Part shown: piece after piece, positions 1-7,316 of the stretch
Numbering within the stretch: the first letter of the stretch is position 1
Layout: each line of letters opens with the position of its first letter
Assembly (NCBI GenBank): GCA_902493895.1
Contig: CABUQW010000046.1
Coordinates: 1 to 13,195 of the forward strand
Source of the DNA: an uncultured Collinsella sp.
Lineage (GTDB): Bacteria > Actinomycetota > Coriobacteriia > Coriobacteriales > Coriobacteriaceae
Length of the DNA: 13,195 nt
Reading direction: 5' to 3'
Position numbers and translations under genes: made by a program
The notes under the pieces: model-generated
The model's database searches: none
What the model saw: only the letters and a program-made list of their open reading frames with translations
What the model was told of the DNA's origin: nothing

Positions 1-62
1 CAGGCCAAACTGCTCAAATTGCGGTGCGTAGAGCTCGGTTATGTCGGTCGCTGCCCGCCGTA

Positions 63-98
63 TTTGCAAAAGCGTCCCTTTCCTTTGCAGAAACGTCC
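63..98. repeat. Short direct repeat, 21-bp period, upstream of the ABC operon
   Basis: TTTGCAAAAGCGTCC (63-77) recurs as TTTGCAGAAACGTCC (84-98), two mismatches in 15, with starts 21 bp apart, i.e. two helical turns. It lies about 85 bp before the first ABC gene. It may be a pair of regulator sites on one DNA face, or part of a dispersed intergenic repeat. The rest of 1-183 shows only a weak promoter-like pair (TTGTGA 112-117 and AATGAT 135-140, 17-bp spacer) and no clear gene. Confidence 0.4.
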
Positions 99-183
99 AC
101 GCCTGGCTCGATTGTGAGCCGTGGCTAACACATCAATGATAAGTTGAATACGGTTAACTCTCAAGCCGTTAGAAAGGAATCTC

Positions 184-2010
184 ATGGCAAAGGGATCAAA
201 AAGGGAAGGTGGAGGCATCGGCGAGTTGCTCGCGTATGCCGGTGACCGCAAATTCCTAACGTATTTGGGCATGGCGCTCTCGGCGCTCTCGCAGCTGCTG
301 AGCTTTGGCCCGTACGTGTGCATTTGGCTTGTCGCGCGAGACCTTATTGCTGTGGCGCCCAACTGGAGCGAAGCCTGCAATATCGCGACGTATGGCTGGT
401 GGGCCGTGGGGTTTGCGCTGGCAAGCATCGTAGCTTATTTCGTGGGGCTCATGTGCACGCACCTGTCTGCGTTTCGCTGCGCGTCCAATATCCGCAAGAC
501 TACGAGCGAGCACCTGCTTAAGCTGCCGCTCGGCTACTTTGACACGCACGCCACCGGTGAGCTGCGTCGTGTTGTAGACGGATGCGCCGCCTCCACCGAG
601 ACTTTGCTCGCGCACATGCTGCCCGATATCGCCGGCGCCGCCGCCATGGTCGTGGGCCTGCTCGTGTTGCTGTTCGCCCTCGATTGGCGCTTGGGCGCGG
701 CATGCCTTATCTCGGTCGTCGTTTCGTTTGGCGCTATGGCCACCATGATGGGTGGCAAAGGCGCCGAGTTTATGAAGGCCTACATGGGAGCGCTGGTCAA
801 GATGAACAAGACCGGCACCGAATACGTACGAGGCATCCCCGTGGTCAAGGTGTTTCAGCAGACGGTTTACTCCTTTAAGGCCTTCCACGATGCGATCGCC
901 GAATACGCCGACATGGCACAAACCTATGCGGGCACGTTCTGTCGAGGTCCGCAGGTACTCAACCTTACCGCGCTCAATGGTCTTGTGGCATTCCTGTTGC
1001 CCGTGGCGTTGCTGTTGGCGCCGGGCGAGACGGACTTCGCGCATTTTATGGCCAACTTCACGTTTTACGCGATATTTTCGGCCGTGGTACCGACGGCCAT
1101 GACCAAGCTCATGTTTGTGGGCGAGGCCTCTCAGATGAGTGCCGATTCGCTGGCGCGTATCCGAAGCATCATGGATTCCAAGCAGCTCTCCGTGCCCGCC
1201 CAACCCAAGCACCCTGCCGGCGGCGACGTGCGATTTGAGGACGTGAGCTTTACCTACGAGGGTGCCGAAGCACCTGCCGTCAGCCATGTGAGTTTTAGCG
1301 TTTCCGCGGGTAGCACCCTCGCCCTGGTGGGTCCCTCGGGTGGCGGTAAGTCAACCTGCGCAAGCCTGATCCCGCGTTTTTGGGATGTCTCCTCGGGTCG
1401 AGTGCTCGTAGGCGGTGTGGACGTTCGCGATATGGATCCGCACGAGCTTATGGACCAGGTCGCCTTCGTGTTCCAGACCAACCAGCTGTTCCGGCAAACA
1501 CTTGCCGATAACGTGCGCGCCTCCAAGCCTACGGCCACTGACGACGAAGTGCGTGCGGCCCTCTCCGCAGCTCAGTGCGACGACATTGTGGCCAAGCTCC
1601 CCCAGGGCATCAATACCATGCTCGGTGCCGGCGGAGCATATCTTTCGGGCGGCGAGGTTCAGCGCGTGGCACTCGCCCGCGCGATCCTTAAAGACGCGCC
1701 TATCGTGGTGCTCGATGAGGCCACGGCGTTTGCCGATCCCGAGAACGAGGCGCTCATCCAGCGCGCTTTTAGCAAGCTGGCGGCGGGTCGCACGGTCATT
1801 ATGATTGCGCACCGACTCTCGACTGTAGTGGGCGCAGACCAAATCGTGGTGCTCAAACAGGGCAGCGTGCAGGAGTCGGGTACCCATGCCGAGTTGCTGT
1901 CCCAAAACGGTCTGTATGCCAAGATGTGGGCCGAATACGAACAGGCCGCGAGCTGGAAAATCACTGCAGCGACCGCGGATGCCGCCGTCACGAAGGGAGG
2001 CGAGGCCTAA
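184..2010 (+). CDS. ABC transporter, fused permease/ATP-binding half-transporter (first of pair)
   Basis: A 608-residue half-transporter with an N-terminal membrane domain and a C-terminal ATPase. Hydrophobic spans lie at about residues 22-55, 68-96, 145-190, 258-279 and 293-312. The ATPase domain has Walker A GPSGGGKST (383-391, Lys389), signature LSGGE (487-491), Walker B IVVLDE (507-512, catalytic Glu512) and the switch His543, so the site looks active. The D-loop region reads DEATAFADPENE rather than the usual ASALD form, a feature I associate with siderophore-type half-transporters of the YbtP/IrtA group. The start is supported by AGAAAGGA 6 bp upstream. The next gene begins on the base after the stop, so the two are surely co-translated and probably form a heterodimer. 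The substrate is not readable from sequence: siderophore or iron uptake is suggested by family resemblance, drug or peptide export is the alternative. Confidence 0.93.
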   Translation: MAKGSKREGGGIGELLAYAGDRKFLTYLGMALSALSQLLSFGPYVCIWLVARDLIAVAPNWSEACNIATYGWWAVGFALASIVAYFVGLMCTHLSAFRCASNIRKTTSEHLLKLPLGYFDTHATGELRRVVDGCAASTETLLAHMLPDIAGAAAMVVGLLVLLFALDWRLGAACLISVVVSFGAMATMMGGKGAEFMKAYMGALVKMNKTGTEYVRGIPVVKVFQQTVYSFKAFHDAIAEYADMAQTYAGTFCRGPQVLNLTALNGLVAFLLPVALLLAPGETDFAHFMANFTFYAIFSAVVPTAMTKLMFVGEASQMSADSLARIRSIMDSKQLSVPAQPKHPAGGDVRFEDVSFTYEGAEAPAVSHVSFSVSAGSTLALVGPSGGGKSTCASLIPRFWDVSSGRVLVGGVDVRDMDPHELMDQVAFVFQTNQLFRQTLADNVRASKPTATDDEVRAALSAAQCDDIVAKLPQGINTMLGAGGAYLSGGEVQRVALARAILKDAPIVVLDEATAFADPENEALIQRAFSKLAAGRTVIMIAHRLSTVVGADQIVVLKQGSVQESGTHAELLSQNGLYAKMWAEYEQAASWKITAATADAAVTKGGEA

Positions 2011-3768
2011 ATGTTCGCCTCATTCCAAAAGAAGTATTTCCTATCCGATAAAGGCGTCGCCGGCGTAAAACGCGGCATTTTCTGGACCACGCTCACCAAT
2101 CTCATTACCATGGCCGGCATGGGCTTTTTATTCCTGGTTATGGCCGGCTTTGTCGAACATCTCGCCACCGGCGCCGACCTGCCGGATGCCCTGCCGATCG
2201 TGGGCGGCCTCCTGGTCTTTTTCGTGTTGCTCTTTGCCTCTAACTGGCAGCAGTATTACTACACCTACTGCATCTTTTACGAGGAGTGCGGCAAGCAGCG
2301 CATGGAGATCGCCGAGCGCTTGCGCAAACTGCCGCTGTCGTTTTTCGGTCGTCGTGATCTGGCCGATTTAACCGAGACCATCATGGGTGACGTCCAGGCC
2401 ATGGAACACGCCTACAGCCACGTGCTGGGAGAGCTTTGGGGTGCCATCATCGCAAGCGCCATTGTGTTCGTGGCGTCGCTGTTCTTTTGCTGGCAGCTGG
2501 CGATCGCGGCGTTTTGGAGCGTTCCCGTGGCCTTTGCCGTGCTGTATCTAACACGCGGCCCCATGACTCCGGTGTTCGATCGCGTGCGTGCCGAGAAGGT
2601 CAAGGTTACCGAGGCGATTCAAGAGACGCTCGACTGCGTTCGCGAGATCCGCGCCACCAACCAGGAGGCCCATTATCTTGAGGGACTCAACGCCGTGATC
2701 GATGCCGAGGAGCGCGAGACCACCAAGGGCGAGCTCGCTAACGGGCTTTTGGTCAACTCCGCCTTTGTCATCCTGCGTCTGGGCATTGCCACCACGCTGG
2801 TTACGGGCGCCGCGGTGGTCGCCTCCGGGCAGGTCGACTTTTTGGTGATGTTTGCCTTTCTGCTTATGGTGAGCCGTATCTACGCGCCCTTTGACCAGGC
2901 GTTAATGTTAATGTCCGAGCTGTTTGCCGCCGAGTCGTCTGCCAAGCGCATGCGTTCCATCATGGAAGAGCCTATGGCGCGGGGCAGCGAGAAATTTGAG
3001 CCCGTGGGCCACGATGTGGTGTTCGATCACGTGGCATTTGGCTATGGTGCGGGCGAGGACGGACGCGCCGGCGAGAAAGTTCTTACCGATGTGAGCTTTA
3101 CCGCCAAGGAAGGCGAAGTTACGGCGCTGGTCGGTCCTTCGGGTTCCGGTAAGTCTACGGTGAGCCGCCTGGCCGCGCGCTTTTGGGATGCCACCGAAGG
3201 CACAGTCACCGTGGGTGGCGTGGATGTTGCGGGCGTTGATCCCGAGGTGCTGCTGCGCGACTACGCCATTGTGTTCCAAGACGTGCTGCTCTTTGACGAC
3301 ACGGTGATGGGCAACATCCGCCTTGGCCGCCGCGACGCCACCGACGAGGAGGTCTTGGCCGCCGCACATGCCGCCAACTGCGATGAGTTCGTGAGCCGTC
3401 TGCCGCAGGGCTACGACACCATGATCGGCGAGAACGGCTCCAAGCTCTCCGGCGGCGAGCGCCAGCGCATCTCCATCGCCCGCGCGCTGCTCAAAGACGC
3501 GCCCATCGTGCTGTTGGACGAGGCGACGGCGAGCTTGGATGTGGAAAACGAGACCGTGGTGCAGCAGGCGCTCTCCCGTCTGCTTGCAGGTAAGACGGTT
3601 ATCGTTATTGCCCACCGTATGCGTACGGTGGAAAATGCCGACAAAATCGTTGTGCTCAAGGATGGCGTGGTTGCCGAGCAGGGCGCTCCGGCGCAGCTCA
3701 AGGCAGCAGGTGGAGAATTTGCCCGCATGGTTGCGCTGCAAAAGGAGGCGGCGGACTGGCAGCTGTAG
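2011..3768 (+). CDS. ABC transporter, fused permease/ATP-binding half-transporter (second of pair)
   Basis: A 585-residue partner of the preceding half-transporter with the same architecture: a membrane domain to about residue 315, then the ATPase. It has Walker A GPSGSGKST (375-383, Lys381), LSGGE (479-483), Walker B IVLLDE (499-504, catalytic Glu504) and His535. Both subunits therefore keep full catalytic residues, so this does not look like a heterodimer with one dead site. The ATG directly follows the TAA of the first gene, and its ribosome site GGAGG lies inside the end of that gene. The YbtP-YbtQ / IrtA-IrtB siderophore importers have this two-gene, ABC-exporter-fold layout, and that is my best family guess. 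The following metal cassette has its own promoter-like region. No clear terminator separates them, so some readthrough is possible. Confidence 0.93.
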   Translation: MFASFQKKYFLSDKGVAGVKRGIFWTTLTNLITMAGMGFLFLVMAGFVEHLATGADLPDALPIVGGLLVFFVLLFASNWQQYYYTYCIFYEECGKQRMEIAERLRKLPLSFFGRRDLADLTETIMGDVQAMEHAYSHVLGELWGAIIASAIVFVASLFFCWQLAIAAFWSVPVAFAVLYLTRGPMTPVFDRVRAEKVKVTEAIQETLDCVREIRATNQEAHYLEGLNAVIDAEERETTKGELANGLLVNSAFVILRLGIATTLVTGAAVVASGQVDFLVMFAFLLMVSRIYAPFDQALMLMSELFAAESSAKRMRSIMEEPMARGSEKFEPVGHDVVFDHVAFGYGAGEDGRAGEKVLTDVSFTAKEGEVTALVGPSGSGKSTVSRLAARFWDATEGTVTVGGVDVAGVDPEVLLRDYAIVFQDVLLFDDTVMGNIRLGRRDATDEEVLAAAHAANCDEFVSRLPQGYDTMIGENGSKLSGGERQRISIARALLKDAPIVLLDEATASLDVENETVVQQALSRLLAGKTVIVIAHRMRTVENADKIVVLKDGVVAEQGAPAQLKAAGGEFARMVALQKEAADWQL

Positions 3769-3786
3769 GAAAGGGGACCAAGATTT

Positions 3787-3833
3787 CCAAAGGTTAACTT
3801 TGGTTGACCATAATAGTTCGACTAAACTAGTCT
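3787..3833 (+). promoter_or_regulatory. Putative promoter with two operator-like palindromes (metal cassette)
   Basis: Three elements are packed together. CCAAAG-GTTAA-CTTTGG (3787-3803) is a perfect 6-bp inverted repeat. It is followed at once by a good -35 hexamer TTGACC (3804-3809). TAGTT-CGACTA-AACTA (3814-3829) is a perfect 5-bp inverted repeat lying between the -35 and a possible -10, TAGTCT (3828-3833, spacer 18). A palindrome between the core promoter boxes is the usual repressor position. The TAGTT...AACTA form recalls DtxR/MntR-family boxes, which would suit a metal exporter, but the regulator is not in the window. GGTTAACT inside the first palindrome also occurs at 152-159, before the ABC operon. 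Confidence 0.45.
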
Positions 3834-3845
3834 CAAAAGCGTGCT

Positions 3846-3897
3846 CGAGCAAACTAATGAACTCGGGTGCTAAGGCACCATGCCGCGCTTGTGCGGC
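3846..3897 (+). promoter_or_regulatory. Hairpin-rich 5' leader of the DUF6110/ATPase operon
   Basis: The presumed leader can form three consecutive stems just before the ribosome site: CGAG/CTCG (3846-3849 with 3862-3865), GGTGC/GCACC (3866-3870 with 3875-3879) and GCCGC/GCGGC (3882-3886 with 3893-3897). AGGGAGAA follows at 3901. The last two stems have short loops and are the most credible. I do not recognise a known riboswitch here. No U-run follows, so it is not an ordinary terminator. Confidence 0.3.
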
Positions 3898-3913
3898 AAA
3901 AGGGAGAAGCAAC

Positions 3914-4159
3914 ATGAAGAAGTCGACGTTTAACACCCTGCTTGTCGGTGGCGGTTTTCTGCTTGGTACGGCCGGCATCAAGCTGCTCACCAGCGCTCCG
4001 GTAAAGAATGCCTGCGTGCAGGGCATTGCGTGCGGTATGCGCGTCAAGAACTGCTACCAGGACATGGTCGAGCAGGCCAAGGCCAATGTCGATGACATGG
4101 TTGCCGAGGCTGCCTACATCACCCAGAGCGAGGCCGCTGCTGACGAGGCAGCCGAGTAA
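3914..4159 (+). CDS. DUF6110-like small membrane-anchored protein
   Basis: An 81-residue protein with a positively charged start (MKKST), one hydrophobic stretch at about residues 8-27 rich in Gly and Leu, then a Cys-containing segment (Cys34, Cys40, Cys48) and a helical, acidic C-terminus (DMVEQAKANVDDMVAEA). This pattern, with a C-terminal YQDMVEQAKA-like helix, matches my memory of DUF6110, a family of unknown function found next to metal-transporting P-type ATPases in Firmicutes and Coriobacteriia. The ATG at 3914 has AGGGAGAA 6-10 bp upstream. Only 18 bp separate its stop from the ATPase, so they form an operon. It may be an accessory subunit or small membrane partner of the ATPase. That role is inferred from position alone. 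Confidence 0.8.
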   Translation: MKKSTFNTLLVGGGFLLGTAGIKLLTSAPVKNACVQGIACGMRVKNCYQDMVEQAKANVDDMVAEAAYITQSEAAADEAAE

Positions 4160-4177
4160 CGCTCCCAGGCACAAACT

Positions 4178-6253
4178 ATGAGATTCTCGATTATTAGCGA
4201 GATCCCCGGCAGGACCCGTCTTCAATTGGCGGGTCCTGTGCCAGAGAGCGATCTCGATGCACTTCTTAAGCTCAGCGGCGATATCGACGGCGTGCACAAG
4301 GTGCGCGTTTACGGCCGTATTGGCCAGATGGCGCTCGAATACGACGAGCGGTGTCTTGCGAGCGTGCTCGATGCCTTGGGTGCGCTCGATGCCCAGGCCA
4401 TTGCCGACGCAAAGACGGGTTACGTGATGCAGCTTGAGCCACGCAAGCACAAGCTCGTCATGGATCTTGCCACACTTATCGGCGCCCACTACGCGCGCCG
4501 CTGGTTTTTGCCCACGCCCCTGCGTGCGGTGTTTGTCGTGGCCGGTTACATGACCTTTTTGCGCGCTGCCCTCCGTGAGCTCGCGCAGCCGCGTCTGACC
4601 GTTCCCGTGCTCGACGCTTCGGCCATCGGCATTTCGTTCGTCAAACGCGACGTCGACACCGCGGGCCAGACGATGTTCCTGCTCAACGTGGGCGAGCTGC
4701 TCGAGGACTACACCCGCGCCATGAGCGAAAATGAGCTCATCAACTCGCTGCTCGATGTGCCCGACAAGGCGCAAAAGGTCATCGGCGACACCGAGGTAAG
4801 CGTTGCCGCCACCGAGCTCGAGCCCGGCGATCTGGTCGCCGTGCGCACTGGCATGTCCATTTGCATCGACGGTGTTGTCGAGCAGGGGAGCGCTATGGTC
4901 AACCAGGCGACCCTGACTGGCGAGCCGCTGGCCGTCGAGCGCAGCGTGGGCGACGACGTGTTCGCCGGAACCGTCGTGGAAGACGGCAGCATCTTGGTGC
5001 GCGTGCGCGCCAATACGGCTCAGACCAAGCTGCGCTCGATCGTCTCGCTCGTGCAGACGGCCGACTCGCTCAAGTCCGAGGGCCAGTCGCATATGGAGGA
5101 CCTTGCCAACAAGATCGTCCCGTGGAACTTCCTGCTCGCGGGCCTGGTTGCGCTTACCACCCGCAGCCTCATCAAGACCTCGGCGGCGCTGATGGTCGAC
5201 TACTCGTGCGCACTCAAGCTCACGGGTTCCGTCGCCGTCATGACCGCTATGAGCGATGCCGCCAAGATGGGCGTCATGGTCAAGGGTGCGAAGTACTTTG
5301 AGTCGTTTGCCAAGGCCGACACCATTGTGTTTGATAAGACCGGCACGCTCACCGAGGCGCAGCCGCGTCTTGCCTGCGTACTCACCACCGATGGCTGGAG
5401 CGAGGACGAGGTCCTGCGCCTTTCCGCTTGCTTGGAGGAGCATTTTCCGCATCCGGTGGCGCGTGCCGTGGTCAATGCGGCACGTGAGCGCGGGCTCGAG
5501 CACCGCGAGCGCCATGCTGCCGTCGAGTACATCGTGGCGCACGGCATCGCTTCGTCCATCGAAGGGCGTCGCGCCATCATCGGTTCAGCGCACTTTGTAT
5601 TCGAGGATGAGGGCGCGCAGCTCGAGTCCGACATTAAGGAGCAAATCGTGCTCCAGATGCAGGGCCTGTCGCCGCTGTATCTGGCGGTCGATGGCACCGT
5701 TGTGGGCGTGCTTGGCATCGAGGATCCGCTCAAGCCCGGGGTCCGCGAGGCCATCGCCGACCTGCATGCACTGGGCGTCAAGCATGTCGTTATGCTCACG
5801 GGCGATTCCGGGCGCACGGCCGAGCGCATTGCGCGCGAGGCAGGGGTCGACGAATTTAAGGCCGAGTTGCTGCCCGAGGACAAGTACGCCTATGTGGAGC
5901 GCATTAAGAGCGAAGGGCGCCACGTTGCCATGGTGGGCGACGGCGTCAACGATTCGCCGGCGCTCGGTTTGGCCGACGTGGGGCTGGCAATGGGTGGCGG
6001 AAGCGACATCGCCAAGGAGGTCGCCGACATCATCCTGACCGATACGGATCTGGCCGCGATCGTGCGCCTGCGCCGCATGAGTCAGGGGCTTATCGACCGT
6101 CTGACGAGTTCGTATTCCAAGGTGATGCTCACCAACTCGGCGCTGTTGGCATTGGGTATTACCGGCATGATCACTCCGCAGACGTCGTCACTGCTGCACA
6201 ACGGCTCAACGATCGCCTACAGCTTGGGCAACGCGAAGGCGTACCTGCGTTAG
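4178..6253 (+). CDS. Heavy-metal-transporting P1B-type ATPase with non-canonical SCA motif
   Basis: A 691-residue P-type ATPase that pumps a metal ion across the cytoplasmic membrane using ATP. It has the actuator motif TGEP (247-250), phosphorylation site DKTGT (Asp386), the P1B-specific His-Pro pair in the nucleotide domain (HP 425-426) and the hinge GDGVND (587-592). The membrane segment before the phosphorylation domain carries Tyr342-Ser343-Cys344-Ala345-Leu-Lys where CPC, SPC or CPH is normal, so the proline is missing and the metal cannot be assigned by the usual rules. The N-terminus (1-60, with IPGRTRLQL) has an HMA-like length and fold pattern but no CxxC. The ribosome site is weak (AGG about 9 bp upstream), suggesting coupling to the upstream small gene. 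Export of Mn, Fe or Zn is possible. A strong terminator follows. Confidence 0.93.
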   Translation: MRFSIISEIPGRTRLQLAGPVPESDLDALLKLSGDIDGVHKVRVYGRIGQMALEYDERCLASVLDALGALDAQAIADAKTGYVMQLEPRKHKLVMDLATLIGAHYARRWFLPTPLRAVFVVAGYMTFLRAALRELAQPRLTVPVLDASAIGISFVKRDVDTAGQTMFLLNVGELLEDYTRAMSENELINSLLDVPDKAQKVIGDTEVSVAATELEPGDLVAVRTGMSICIDGVVEQGSAMVNQATLTGEPLAVERSVGDDVFAGTVVEDGSILVRVRANTAQTKLRSIVSLVQTADSLKSEGQSHMEDLANKIVPWNFLLAGLVALTTRSLIKTSAALMVDYSCALKLTGSVAVMTAMSDAAKMGVMVKGAKYFESFAKADTIVFDKTGTLTEAQPRLACVLTTDGWSEDEVLRLSACLEEHFPHPVARAVVNAARERGLEHRERHAAVEYIVAHGIASSIEGRRAIIGSAHFVFEDEGAQLESDIKEQIVLQMQGLSPLYLAVDGTVVGVLGIEDPLKPGVREAIADLHALGVKHVVMLTGDSGRTAERIAREAGVDEFKAELLPEDKYAYVERIKSEGRHVAMVGDGVNDSPALGLADVGLAMGGGSDIAKEVADIILTDTDLAAIVRLRRMSQGLIDRLTSSYSKVMLTNSALLALGITGMITPQTSSLLHNGSTIAYSLGNAKAYLR

Positions 6254-6272
6254 CGTTTTCGATTGAGTATAT

Positions 6273-6325
6273 GGCCTGCATTCGGGCGGCACCGCAGCCG
6301 CCAGGGTGCAGGCCTTCTTTTGTTT
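6273..6325 (+). terminator. Rho-independent terminator after the metal ATPase
   Basis: GGCCTGCA (6273-6280) pairs with TGCAGGCC (6307-6314). An inner stem, GGCGGC (6285-6290) with GCCGCC (6297-6302), extends the hairpin. The T-rich tail TTCTTTTGTTT (6315-6325) completes it. The last T residues overlap the -35 box of the next operon. Confidence 0.9.
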
Positions 6326-6371
6326 GACGAGATGTTAGCTCAGATATATGCTCATGCTAGCACGGCTAGCA
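6324..6371 (+). promoter_or_regulatory. Promoter and palindromic operator of the toxin-antitoxin operon
   Basis: TTGACG (6324-6329) and TATGCT (6347-6352) are 17 bp apart. Immediately downstream is a perfect inverted repeat TGCTAGC-ACG-GCTAGCA (6355-6371). A palindrome over the transcription start of an antitoxin gene is the normal autoregulatory operator, bound by the ribbon-helix-helix antitoxin. Because the -10 covers 6347-6352, the in-frame ATG at 6348 cannot be the start codon. Confidence 0.7.
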
Positions 6372-6392
6372 AACGCTGAAGGTGAGGTTGAG

Positions 6393-6746
6393 ATGGCTAC
6401 CGTTGGCAGCATGGCGCAGGTGAATGTTCGCGTGGATCGCTCGGTTAAAGAGCGTGCCGAGGAGGCGCTGCGACTATCGGGTGGAACGCTGCCCGACCTT
6501 ATTAAAAAAGTCGTGGCCAAGGTTGCGCAGGGTGGCGGGCAGTGCGAGGAAGTGCTTGCGGCCGTCGACGACCGGCAGCAGGCCGTCGCGCCCGATACTC
6601 CGTTCGCCGCGTCGTGGGCAGCGGCAGACCGGCTTTATGCAGATATGGGCATCGCTGCGTCGCCTGTATCCGACGATCGCGATTGGGACACAATCTATTC
6701 CGAAGCCATGGATGAGCATTATCGCCAAAAGGGGATGATCCAGTGA
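6393..6746 (+). CDS. RelB/DinJ-like antitoxin (ribbon-helix-helix)
   Basis: A 117-residue protein whose first 50 residues (AQVNVRVDRSVKERAEEALRL, then TLPDLIKKVV) match the ribbon-helix-helix pattern of RelB/DinJ antitoxins: a short strand, a charged helix, a Gly-turn and a second helix. The C-terminal half is acidic and less ordered, as expected for the part that wraps the toxin. I choose the ATG at 6393: AAGGTGAGG lies just upstream, and the earlier in-frame ATG falls in the promoter. The gene overlaps the toxin start by four bases (GTGA), a sign of translational coupling. It should bind the palindrome at 6355-6371 and repress the operon. A RelB-type antitoxin with a PIN toxin, rather than a RelE-type one, is a mixed pairing. 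Confidence 0.82.
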   Translation: MATVGSMAQVNVRVDRSVKERAEEALRLSGGTLPDLIKKVVAKVAQGGGQCEEVLAAVDDRQQAVAPDTPFAASWAAADRLYADMGIAASPVSDDRDWDTIYSEAMDEHYRQKGMIQ

Positions 6747-7258
6747 GTGGGGCGCCTCTCAAGATCATGGTAGACGCCAACGTATGGGTTGATTCGTTTT
6801 GCGTCGACCATGCCGAGTCGCTTGCCGCGCGTGCGTTTATTGGGCAGGCGACGGAGACGGGGGCGTTGCTGTTCTTCCCGGTGCATATCGCTAAGGACGT
6901 ACTGTACGTTGTCCAACACGAGCTGAAGCGAAGCGTTCTTGCCAGTGGGGGAGCACTCGACGAGGCATCTGCCCGCGCGATTGGCGATGCGGCGCTGGCG
7001 TTCGTTCGGAATATGACCGAAAACGCTATGGCCGTGGGCGCTGATGCATCCGATCTGTGGCTAGCCGACAAATATCTGACGCTCCATCGCGATTACGAGG
7101 ACAACTTGGTACTCGCCGCATGCAAGTGCGTACAGGTCGATTATTTGGTAACTAACGATCGCAAGCTGCTCGAACATGCCGATCTTGCAGCAAAGACACC
7201 TCGTCAAATGATGCCGATTCTGGCCTTGGCCGAACGCGGCGGCGCGGCCATCGGTTGA
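6743..7258 (+). CDS. PIN-domain toxin (VapC-like ribonuclease)
   Basis: A 171-residue protein starting with GTG at 6743, overlapping the antitoxin stop by four bases and preceded by AAAAGGGG. The N-terminal strand KIMVDANVWVD supplies the first conserved Asp (Asp11) and Asn13. The C-terminal part supplies DYEDN (Asp117, Glu119, Asp120) and the strand YLVTNDRKLL (Asn138, Asp139). This is the acidic active-site layout of PIN-domain endoribonucleases. In VapC toxins these residues hold Mg or Mn and cut RNA, often tRNA or rRNA. The target here is unknown. Its length is a little above the usual 130-150 residues. The paired antitoxin gene and operator support a toxin-antitoxin role over a housekeeping nuclease. 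Confidence 0.85.
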   Translation: MSGAPLKIMVDANVWVDSFCVDHAESLAARAFIGQATETGALLFFPVHIAKDVLYVVQHELKRSVLASGGALDEASARAIGDAALAFVRNMTENAMAVGADASDLWLADKYLTLHRDYEDNLVLAACKCVQVDYLVTNDRKLLEHADLAAKTPRQMMPILALAERGGAAIG

Positions 7259-7270
7259 CGCGAACTGTTT

Positions 7271-7307
7271 GCGGGCCTCTTGGACGACGATGCGCCAAGG
7301 GGCCCGC
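7271..7307. terminator. Hairpin between convergent genes, possible terminator
   Basis: GCGGGCCTCTTGG (7271-7283) pairs with CCAAGGGGCCCGC (7295-7307), one bulge or mismatch, loop of 11. It sits in the 58-bp gap between the toxin gene (plus) and the hypothetical gene (minus). The downstream tails are not strongly T-rich on either strand (plus tail GTCTGCTATTT), so it may act as a weak terminator or an mRNA-end stabiliser. Confidence 0.5.
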
Positions 7308-7316
7308 GTCTGCTAT

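Noticed and set aside
1..117. Possible C-terminal end of an upstream gene (frame open from base 1 to TGA at 115-117)
   Set aside because: A second plus frame is also open to base 126, the composition is not gene-like, and the 21-bp repeat lies inside. Too short to decide.
39..428. A 129-codon minus-strand open frame at the window start
   Set aside because: It begins inside the first ABC gene on the opposite strand and has no ribosome site. Its RGRFCKGKGRFCK stretch is only the 21-bp repeat.
3854..5542. A 562-codon minus-strand open frame
   Set aside because: It is the shadow of the DUF6110 and ATPase genes, caused by high GC. Composition is His/Arg-rich with no recognisable domain.
6348..6392. 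Upstream ATG for the antitoxin
   Set aside because: It falls in the -10 box and before the operator. The ATG at 6393 has the better ribosome site.
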